Both the position numbers and the translations under genes were made by a program. Below, piece after piece: positions 56,445 to 64,000 of a stretch of 64,000 nt of DNA. The number at the start of each line of letters is the position of its first letter. Position 1 is the stretch's first letter. Origin of the DNA: Tenebrio molitor. Taxonomy: Eukaryota; Arthropoda; Insecta; Coleoptera; Tenebrionidae. The stretch spans positions 12,958,001 through 13,022,000 of the forward strand of contig NC_091053.1 in assembly GCF_963966145.1 (NCBI RefSeq). The letters are read 5' to 3'. Below the pieces are notes generated by a model. That model was not told the origin of the DNA. It ran no database searches and saw only the letters and a list, made by a program, of their open reading frames with translations.

Positions 56445-56790
56445 GGTGGACTGCTTGTTCCTAAGACTTGTTGATCAAGAATGTCTTTAATTGATAGGAT
56501 AGAACTTAGTAAGTGGTGCGGTTTCGTCACCTAATGTAGTGCAGACATTTCTTAGTAATTCATGCGGAATGTTGAAAGAGCACTTGGATATGTAGTTAAA
56601 CATTACTATACGATTGTGATTCTTTTAACTAAAAACAATCAATACAAAGGTAATTGCTATGATATCCAAAATTTCTCTTCTTGACTTTTAAAAATGTAGA
56701 TTACCTAATCAAAAATTCTTCTGGACACTCAACAGAACTACTATGAAGGCAAATTAATTAGTTGAAAAATAGGTATAAAAATTTCTAATG
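56445..56790. other. Upstream region of the LRR gene
   Basis: Presumably includes its promoter. No motif can be assigned. Confidence 0.3.
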
Positions 56791-56916
56791 TACCATCGCG
56801 GTCAAAAATAACTGGGACAGTGTGTTACTGTAGACATTTCCAAAACTCATTCAAACTCATTCAGTTTGGAAGTGTACATTAACATACTGTCTCAGTTCTT
56901 TTTGAGCGCGATAGTA
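56791..56916. mobile_element. Mariner-like MITE (TACCATCGCGGTC ends)
   Basis: 126 bp. TIRs TACCATCGCGGTCAAAAATA...CTGGGACAG and, inverted, TACTATCGCGCTCAAAAA. Confidence 0.75.
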
Positions 56917-57279
56917 GTTTAGACAGCCGTTCAAAACCGTGTCGTAAAATATTCCAGTTTCGTGTGACACCAAATGTATAATGGGTTTTTTTCACTACTA
57001 GTCTCAGAAGGCGTCATTATTGACTCTCGAACCGACTCCAGAAGTAGAATTTCTCTCCCAAGGTTAATAATAATTTTCATTATTAACCAAGGACAATAAT
57101 GAACAGCCGTCACCTAGCAACGAAAGGTTTTCTTTGATTTTATTGGTTAACGTAGACAGACGATTTTCAATTTTCATAGCAACCGTTGAAAAATGAGAAC
57201 TCGGATCGTCGCATCGGACAAACAAATTTAATTAATAATTATTATTAGAAAGGGTTTTAACGGATCTAGTAGTGAAAAA

Positions 57280-57380
57280 AATAATATATACACCACGCTA
57301 GAGAAGACAATTTTAAGCCTCGCTTAAACCTCGGCTTAAAAAAATGTCTTCTCTACCTTAGCGTATAACCTACTATTATT
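57280..57380. repeat. Palindrome H (core-sharing family)
   Basis: Arms CACGCTAGAGAAGACA...TTTTAAGCC and complement (ACCTTAGCG form), core CTCGCTTAAACCTCGG. Confidence 0.65.
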
Positions 57381-57576
57381 AAACTGTTTTCTATTGGCCA
57401 CATATTTTAACTACTACAGAGTGTTTATAAATGTATGTGGGATCCTAGTAGGCGTTGAAAGTTTCCTCACTCTTTCACCAGAAATCGAATAATGCACGAT
57501 CTAAGTTGTGCAACCCTCAATACAAATTGGTTTTACGTGTTGCCTGGCTTGGTGAAATAGGTGCTTTACAAGGAAA

Positions 57577-57637
57577 ATGAAAATAAATTCAAAGGCTTAT
57601 ACTGCCTCGACCTTCGTCTCGGCGTAAAAGACCTTTT
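57577..57637 (-). repeat. Palindrome B copy, left part, 5' of LTR insertion
   Basis: The reverse complement matches the core and inner arms of 22651-22752 (TTCAAAGGCTTATACTGCC, CGACCTTCGTCTCGG). It continues on the other side of the LTR element at 62693. Confidence 0.85.
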
Positions 57638-57873
57638 TGTACGGATAATAATTAAGAACAATTCAATTAACTATAAATATATTCGTAATCGTAAGTGCGT
57701 GCTAAATACAACTCAACTCAAACACCCTCTCGTTTCTATCTCCCTAATCTTAACGGTACAATGGTAGTTATGGTCCACAAGTCCCAGGCTCCAACCCCTA
57801 CGCCGGATGTCGCCCTTCCATGGTGGGGATTATGTGACCTTCGCTGGCGTTTCCCGAAAATGCGTAGCGTACA
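57638..57873 (-). repeat. 3' LTR (element strand)
   Basis: 236 bp, TGTACGG...GCGTACA, identical by eye to 62457-62692. Confidence 0.9.
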
Positions 57874-57989
57874 CGGCCAGCCTGACAGGAAGCCTGTCCT
57901 CAGGCTTCAAGAGACCTAGAGACAAACAAGAAAATTAGCTTTTCAAGGTATTATAGTATCGGGAGTACTTATCCATTGTAGTTGGTCTC

Positions 57990-58252
57990 ATACTTCGTGC
58001 AATCATGAGATCCGTTGATCTCGTACTCGTAAAGTCATGAGATCCGTTGATCACGTAATCGTAAAGTCATGAGATCCGTTGATCTCGTAATCGTAAAGTC
58101 ATGAGAGATCTCGGAATCGTAAAATCATGAGAAATCTCGAAATCGTAAAATCATGAGATCCGTTGATCTCGAAATCGTAAAATCATGAGATCCATTGATC
58201 TCGGAATCGTAACGTCATGAGATCCGTTGATCTCGGAATCGTAAAATCATGC
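57990..58252. repeat. 32-bp minisatellite inside the LTR element
   Basis: Eight full or shortened units of GATCCGTTGATCTCGTAATC + GTAAAGTCATGA, two of them cut to ~26 bp. Each unit holds a near-palindrome GATCCGTTGATC. It lies between the pol stop codon and the 3' LTR. Confidence 0.85.
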
Positions 58253-58265
58253 AATATCAGGCAGC

Positions 58266-61200
58266 TTACCTTTCGTCATCTTGGATCGTTATCCATCGTT
58301 TGATGTGGTCCGCTGCAACCACCGTCTTGTGCTGCCTCGTACGCCCATCTCTTAAGTCTTCTACTTCATATCGGTCGTTAAGAAGAACCGTGGAGACTCG
58401 AAACGGTCCTTTAAATTTAGGGAGCAATTTACGACTAGAGCCCGTAGGTGGCTCGCTTGTAATGAGGACCATGACCAAATCTCCAACTTGATAAACTGGG
58501 GCGTCTCTCACTTTGCGGTCATAACGTTCCTTTTGCTGTCTTTGATCTTCGCTAATATGGGCCGAAATAGTGGAGCGTAATGTGGGGATGTCGAGTCGAT
58601 CAACTTCAACTTTAAGAGCGTTCAGAAGCCAAGCTTCCGCTACTGACTTAGGCTTGTAACCCAAGAGAGCTTCAGTGGGCGTTGTATTGATACCTTTATT
58701 GTGGGTGGTGTTTAGGGAACTTTGAATTTGCTTCACGGCTTCATCCCAAGTGTCAGGTTCTTTCCCAGCCACAGTTGTAGCTAAGGCGGCTAGTAACGTC
58801 TTATTGTAGCGTTCGCATTGCCCATTGGAACGTGGGGAGGCTACGGCATTGAGAATATGTTTAATACCATACGTTTCAATGAAGCGTTTAAAGGCGGAAG
58901 AGGTAAACGAAGTACCCCTGTCACTAATAATTCGAGTTGGGGCTCCGAAGAGATACATAACGTTGAGCATAATCTTAAGAACATGCTTGGTGCTGAGGTT
59001 ACGGACAGGTTCAATTATGCAGAATTTCGTAAAAGCATCCACCAGGACGAAAAGATACTTGTTTTTCTTGCTACTTGTGACAAAGGGACCTACGTGGTCA
59101 ATGTGAATCGTATGAAAAGGCACTGGCGTTTTGGGAATGGGATGAAGTTTACCCTGACGAACAAGATCTGTTTTCTTATAGTATGCGCAATGAAGGCATG
59201 CTCGTACGTATTTTGTTACAAATCGGCGTGCACCAGCAAACCAGTAATTCGTGTTGATACGTTTCAATGTGTTTTCAGTTCCGGGGTGCCCAGCGTCGTC
59301 GTGACAAAGTCGACAGATCTGCATGCGCGCAGCTCTTGGAACAACCCAAGCTGTTTTTCCGTCTTCGAGCTTCCGAAATAACTTATTGGCTCGAATTTCA
59401 TATTCAACGAAATACTGTTTGCTCTCACGAGTACGGGTTCCAGCTTCGAGGATCGTGCGGATTCGCTGAAGTTGTTCGTCCTCCAACTGGGCTGCCACAA
59501 CCCAATCGGCTTCCGTAAGGTCAATAGTATTTAATTCCGCCTCGAACAAGTTGACGGGATTTCGACTCAGACTATCTACATGCGCCATTCGCGATCCGGG
59601 CCTATACTCTATACTAAAATGGAAGTCTTGAACTTCCAACCACCATCTGCCTACTCGCGGAATCAAATCTTTCTTTGTAAAAGTCGTCCTAAGAGCGTTA
59701 CAATCCGTCACAACCGTAAACTGGATGCCCAAAAGGTAGGTTCGGAAATGCCGCAGAGCAAAAACTACTGCCATCGTTTCTAATTCGTAGGAGTGATAGT
59801 GATGCTGCTCGACCGTAGTTTGCTTTGAAAAATAGGCCACTACTCTTTGTTGACCACTAACAAATTGAAAAAGAATCGCACCCACCCCAATAGAACTAGC
59901 GTCGGTGTGGAGCTCCGTCTTTAATGCAGGATTAAATATTGCTAGTACTGGTTCTTTACTTAATATTTCTTTTATTTTATTAAAGGCCGTTTCTTGAGGC
60001 TCACCCCAACTCCATCGACAGTCTTGTTTGGTTAACGAGGTGATTGGGACAACAATAGAACTGAAATTTTTGACGAAGCGACGAAAATAATTTGCTAATC
60101 CTAGAAACTGACGGACCTGCTTAACTGTCTTTGGAGTTTGTAACCCCAGGATAGCTTTGGTCTTTTCTTTGCCGGGTCGAACTCCTTCTTCGCTAATTTC
60201 TCTCCCCAAATATTGTATTTTATTTTGGAAGAAGGCACATTTTTTGATATTCAAAGTTAAGTTGTGATCGCGAAGTTTATGTAGCACTTGTCTTAGTCGA
60301 CTTAGACCTTCTTCAACAGTTTGTGACGGGATGATAATATCATCAATATATGGGAATGCTATAGAATTTTTGAGCGAGCCCAGAACCTCGTTAATCAAGC
60401 GCTGGAATGTGGCTGGCGCATTGCATAAGCCAAAAGGCATTCGCAAGAACTCAAAATGTCCTTCGGGTGTAACAAAGGCCGTCTTATGAATTGAATCTTT
60501 GGCTACAGGAACTTGATAAAACCCTGACGCCAAATCAAGTGCCGTAAAGTATTTGTTACCCCCTAACTTATCGATTTGCTCCTCAATTAGAGGCAGTGGA
60601 TACCGATCGCGGACCGTTATTGCATTAAGGCGCCTATAATCGATGCATAAGCGGACCCCACTTGGTTTCTTGGGGACCAAGGTTATTGGACTGGCATAAG
60701 ACGATCGGGATTCACGAATAATTTTGTTATCTAATAATTCACTAATTATATCTCGTAAAATAGTTTTTTGTGACTCGGCCAACCTGTAAGGATGACAAAA
60801 GACCGGATTGTCGCTATTACATGTGATATTTAGGGAGACCGTTTGGGTTTTTCCTAGGGTTTTGAACGACGTCGAGATACAGTCTGAGAATTCGTTCAAC
60901 AATTTCGCGATTTTTGACTTATCGTCATGCTTGAGGTCACCGAAGTTTAAGTTGTGGATCTTCAGATTATTCTCGACATCAGTATTCAATACGTCAATAA
61001 TATTAATTGAGCCTTCATCCAGCACAGGCAGCGACCGAAAAATCAGAGCTTTTTGTTTTTTAACCATTATTATTTGGGGTTGGTCGAGAAAATCTCTGCC
61101 AACAATCATTTGGTACTTAAGATTGGTGTCAGACACAACTATTACATTTACATCGGCGACAGCCTCCATAATACGTATACGGAGCAAAGCTCTTGTGTTA

Positions 61201-62399
61201 CTTGACACGCCTGTCCCAGCAAAACCCTTAAGAATTATCTCCGGACTCTGTTTTGTTTGAATCGCAAAGGTTTTAATAACAGACGCCCTGATAAGAGTAT
61301 GAGAACTGCCACTATCTATCAAACATTGTATTTTACTTCCATTTACGTACGCGGTTTTCATAAAAATATTTACTGCATGTGTCGTCTGATCAATTGCATT
61401 TACTCGAGCGACCTCGGTCGTAGGTTTCTTGAAATGTTTATCTTTAACGCGACATTTATCTACGGTGTGGCCCAACTTATGACACTTTGTGCATTCCCGT
61501 CTCGGTTTTCTACATTTGCGGGCAAAATGTCCAGACATTCCGCAGTTATAGCAGACCGGTGTTACATTTTGTTCGTGAGATTTTTGATGAAAATTATCGC
61601 GGCCCGATGTACTTGGTTTGTGCGTAACGTCTTCAATTGTTCGAGAAGAATGTGAATTTCTCGGCATTTCACCCATCGTATTTAAATAACAATATAGAGA
61701 ATTAGCGTCGGTATAACGCGCCGACCTCACCGTACGTGCTATATTGGGATCGGTGATTCCGCCGATAACAGCATCAACTAAACATTCTTCCGGAATCTGT
61801 AATTGTAACGCTCGTAGTTTCGACAATTTTTGAAAACAATAATCGCCCAAAGTTTGCCCTGCTGTGGTCTCGTAATTGGCGGCTTCTTTTAATAATTTAG
61901 AGAATGGAACGGACTTACGGAACTGTGCGACGAAATCATTGCGAATATGGGCCCAGGTAGCGTCGGATCTAGTCTGTCCGTCGTACCATTGGCGGGCGTT
62001 TCCCTTAAGACGGCTAGCAATCATTCGAACAATTGTGTCATCGTCCCATCGATAACGCTCAGCTAAGCTATCGACTCGTTCCACCCAGTGTTCGATTCTT
62101 GCGTCATCCCTAGCTGGGTCGAAGATGGGAATCAAGCACTCGTCTCCTGGATGTGCCGCCGTGCTTCGGGTGCTTTTCAATCGATTTACCTCCCCTTTCA
62201 AATCCTTCAGCTGTCGTCTCAACTTCTTAGCTGTCGTCGAAGAAGACGACGTAGATGAGGAAGTAACAGTTGTGGTTGTGGACGAAGAAGCTGCAGACGT
62301 CGAAGAAGATGACGAGCTGCTGCGTCGACGTGATCTTCGTTTAGATTTTCGCGACGATTTCTTTGTCTTCGACGACCTTGCAAGCTTTCTTTTCACCAT
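58266..62399 (-). CDS. Ty3/gypsy Gag-Pol polyprotein
   Basis: 1377 residues, intact. Residues 1-60 are a basic, Ser-rich leader. The Gag core is ~90-245 (FDPARDDARIEHWVERVD). Two CCHC knuckles follow: CYNCGMSGHFARKC (283-296) and CTKCHKLGHTVDKC (303-316). The protease has CLIDSGSSHTLI (DSG 362-364). RT motifs are CIDYRRLNAIT, TALDLASGFYQV, LRMPFGLCNAPATFQRL and FPYIDD (catalytic DD 686-687). RNase H begins LHTDASSIGVG. Integrase has an H-H-C-C finger (HPGTENTL...CLHC) and a DDE core (HIDHVGPF, IISDRGTSF, SPRSNGQCERYNK), followed by a GPF module (LPKFKGPFRV). Gag and Pol are one frame, so no frameshifting is needed. It copies the element through virus-like particles inside the host cell; no envelope gene is present. 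Confidence 0.95.
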   Translation of the reverse strand: MVKRKLARSSKTKKSSRKSKRRSRRRSSSSSSSTSAASSSTTTTVTSSSTSSSSTTAKKLRRQLKDLKGEVNRLKSTRSTAAHPGDECLIPIFDPARDDARIEHWVERVDSLAERYRWDDDTIVRMIASRLKGNARQWYDGQTRSDATWAHIRNDFVAQFRKSVPFSKLLKEAANYETTAGQTLGDYCFQKLSKLRALQLQIPEECLVDAVIGGITDPNIARTVRSARYTDANSLYCYLNTMGEMPRNSHSSRTIEDVTHKPSTSGRDNFHQKSHEQNVTPVCYNCGMSGHFARKCRKPRRECTKCHKLGHTVDKCRVKDKHFKKPTTEVARVNAIDQTTHAVNIFMKTAYVNGSKIQCLIDSGSSHTLIRASVIKTFAIQTKQSPEIILKGFAGTGVSSNTRALLRIRIMEAVADVNVIVVSDTNLKYQMIVGRDFLDQPQIIMVKKQKALIFRSLPVLDEGSINIIDVLNTDVENNLKIHNLNFGDLKHDDKSKIAKLLNEFSDCISTSFKTLGKTQTVSLNITCNSDNPVFCHPYRLAESQKTILRDIISELLDNKIIRESRSSYASPITLVPKKPSGVRLCIDYRRLNAITVRDRYPLPLIEEQIDKLGGNKYFTALDLASGFYQVPVAKDSIHKTAFVTPEGHFEFLRMPFGLCNAPATFQRLINEVLGSLKNSIAFPYIDDIIIPSQTVEEGLSRLRQVLHKLRDHNLTLNIKKCAFFQNKIQYLGREISEEGVRPGKEKTKAILGLQTPKTVKQVRQFLGLANYFRRFVKNFSSIVVPITSLTKQDCRWSWGEPQETAFNKIKEILSKEPVLAIFNPALKTELHTDASSIGVGAILFQFVSGQQRVVAYFSKQTTVEQHHYHSYELETMAVVFALRHFRTYLLGIQFTVVTDCNALRTTFTKKDLIPRVGRWWLEVQDFHFSIEYRPGSRMAHVDSLSRNPVNLFEAELNTIDLTEADWVVAAQLEDEQLQRIRTILEAGTRTRESKQYFVEYEIRANKLFRKLEDGKTAWVVPRAARMQICRLCHDDAGHPGTENTLKRINTNYWFAGARRFVTKYVRACLHCAYYKKTDLVRQGKLHPIPKTPVPFHTIHIDHVGPFVTSSKKNKYLFVLVDAFTKFCIIEPVRNLSTKHVLKIMLNVMYLFGAPTRIISDRGTSFTSSAFKRFIETYGIKHILNAVASPRSNGQCERYNKTLLAALATTVAGKEPDTWDEAVKQIQSSLNTTHNKGINTTPTEALLGYKPKSVAEAWLLNALKVEVDRLDIPTLRSTISAHISEDQRQQKERYDRKVRDAPVYQVGDLVMVLITSEPPTGSSRKLLPKFKGPFRVSTVLLNDRYEVEDLRDGRTRQHKTVVAADHIKRWITIQDDER

Positions 62400-62456
62400 T
62401 ATTAACTTCCGTTAACACTTAGTGCCACTAAACACTGTAAAATCCCACTTCTGACT

Positions 62457-62692
62457 TGTACGGATAATAATTAAGAACAATTCAATTAACTATAAATATA
62501 TTCGTAATCGTAAGTGCGTGCTAAATACAACTCAACTCAAACACCCTCTCGTTTCTATCTCCCTAATCTTAACGGTACAATGGTAGTTATGGTCCACAAG
62601 TCCCAGGCTCCAACCCCTACGCCGGATGTCGCCCTTCCATGGTGGGGATTATGTGACCTTCGCTGGCGTTTCCCGAAAATGCGTAGCGTACA
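62457..62692 (-). repeat. 5' LTR (element strand)
   Basis: 236 bp, would carry the promoter of the element. Same sequence as the other LTR. Confidence 0.9.
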
Positions 62693-62790
62693 TTTTCATG
62701 CACAAAAAACACTCTCTTCGCGCACTTAATATAAAAATAACTATTTCATGCACAAAAAACACTTCACACACTTAATATAAAAATAACTAT
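62693..62790 (-). repeat. Palindrome B copy, right part, with a local duplication
   Basis: TTTTCATGCACAAAAAACAC...CGCGCACTTAATATA is the reverse complement of the left arm region of 22651. It is followed by a second, slightly deleted ~47-bp copy (TTTCATGCACAAAAAACACT...ATAACTATT). Confidence 0.8.
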
Positions 62791-64000
62791 TTTTTTGTAG
62801 CACTACTAATTTTTTAAACACTCGTATCATCTTGTGCGAAACAATTTGATGCTGCTGAGCTTTTTAATTCAGTATGAATCAAAAGTTTCTTATAAGCTGA
62901 TTGAAAATGAATGGCGGTAGGGTTATTTGTAAATCTACCTCATGAGCGAATATTGGAAAAAAAACATCTCTAAATGGTTTTGGCTTAATTTATAGCTCAA
63001 GAAATATTCTAACTGTCTCTTATATGATAATTAATTATTCCTTCAGTGGTGCCCATATTGAATAATATTTAAACAATTTTCTTTCAATGATTTGTTACTT
63101 GTGAAACGAAATATCGCTGTCCTTTTTTTTGTCTTTCTTGGCACCCAAACACGGAACAAGAAACAACCATGATGGTTACTGTGCATTCATAGATCAAATA
63201 AACCAATAACAACACTTTAAAATCTTCGATGTTCTCCGGAAACCACAAATTAAATGAATAGAAACTAGTGTGTTAGCGAGGTCGAGGTGCGTTTATCGTG
63301 CTTTATGCCTGCCTGTCGGACCTCTCAAATAGATATCGCGATCTCTCACTCTTGCCTCCCTCCATACGTTATTAGCTTGATGGTCCTAGGTCTGCGGGCA
63401 TTGTTGCCAAATTTACTTGAGCACGGCTAGTTCATTTAACGTTGGCTACGGTATTGCACACATGATTTTTTCTACTGGAGTTTGGAAAATACATAAAATT
63501 TGGATATTTTTAATATTCTATTAATTCTTTCTAAATTAAAAAGCGAAATCAAAATTGTTCTGCTTTCGTTACCATAGAGAAACAATTTAGTAATGAAAAA
63601 TTGTGAAGGCGTTTAAGTTTTTCTCTCAATTAAATACCACTTTTTACGTTACGTATCCCAGGAAACGACCAAAATTGAACTTTTAGTGTTGAAATATTAT
63701 TTCCGCCCTTAGTAGGAAATTTTTCACTTTTCCTAACTCAAATTAGTATTACAATGTTAAAGTTTTCCAAACTCCATAGAAAAAAATTATTTTCAAACAC
63801 TGCATAGACTCTACAGGTTCTGGACCCACTGCGCTGGATGTAACTTTGTTCAAAGCGTTAATCGCTCCTCTAGTGTGGATGATGTGAACGGGTGTTTTCC
63901 TTGGTAGTTGAAAGTGTTTAATCCTTGTTTAAAACACTAGTCCACATAACTCGTCTACTCCAAACAAAAATAAAATCCCACTAAATTCATCGGCGGTATT
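62791..64000. other. No gene recognised
   Basis: AT-rich sequence up to the window edge. No supported reading frame or repeat. Confidence 0.4.

Larger units (their letters stand above)
57638..62692 (-). mobile_element. Complete Ty3/gypsy LTR retrotransposon
   Basis: 5055 bp. LTRs at 57638-57873 and 62457-62692, each 236 bp and apparently identical, begin TG and end CA. Target duplication TTTT (57634-57637, 62693-62696); the pre-insertion sequence is visible in palindrome B. There is one long Gag-Pol frame, no env, and a minisatellite between pol and the 3' LTR. No primer-binding site could be assigned with confidence next to the 5' LTR. Identical LTRs and an intact frame point to a recent insertion. 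Confidence 0.92.

Noticed and set aside
57990..58252. CRISPR-like array (32-bp repeats)
   Set aside because: The units are contiguous without unique spacers and lie in a eukaryotic LTR element, so this is a minisatellite.

Overview
The window looks like insect nuclear DNA, most likely from a beetle. It is AT-rich, the few host genes have introns of about 45-60 bp, and it carries an ecdysteroid-kinase-like (CHK) gene of the kind expanded in insects. It also holds a short interstitial array of TCAGG, the telomere repeat of Tribolium and many other Coleoptera. The beetle assignment is inference. Most of the 64 kb is transposable elements in several nested layers.

Layout. 1-5.2 kb: the end of one LINE, then a nearly complete Jockey-type LINE on the minus strand (ORF1, endonuclease, reverse transcriptase). 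5.2-13.4 kb: hairpins, MITEs, one Helitron and long stretches without genes. 13.5-15.9 kb: a terminal-inverted-repeat (TIR) element split by a 5'-truncated LINE with a restriction-like endonuclease (RLE). 16-27.9 kb: MITEs and palindromes, plus a remnant of a Crypton-type recombinase gene. 27.9-33.9 kb: a 5.95 kb nest bounded by roughly 235-bp inverted repeats. It holds a decayed mariner-like transposase, a second truncated RLE LINE, two smaller insertions and one intact 1074-residue reverse transcriptase with C2H2 fingers and an RLE domain. 34.8-36.7 kb: a truncated LINE interrupted by a MITE.

37.6-44.2 kb is the host gene island: an MFSD9-like MFS transporter (+), a divergent MFS paralogue (-) with the same early exon plan, and a CHK-kinase-like gene (-). 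A single-exon secreted leucine-rich-repeat protein lies at 55.5-56.4 kb (-). Between them, 44.8-55.1 kb is again MITEs, palindromes and tandem repeats, including a 201-bp repeat that is open in frame across three copies. At 57.6-62.7 kb sits a complete young Ty3/gypsy element (identical-looking 236-bp LTRs, intact 1377-residue Gag-Pol, TTTT target duplication) inserted into a copy of one of the palindromes. The last 1.2 kb shows nothing recognisable.

The most unusual signals are: (i) a dispersed set of about nine long palindromes whose arms differ from locus to locus but whose centres share a GC-rich core; (ii) the compact intact RLE reverse transcriptase inside a TIR-bounded nest; (iii) a Jockey element whose ORF1, endonuclease and RT lie in one frame, separated only by UAG codons, the first in a textbook readthrough context.
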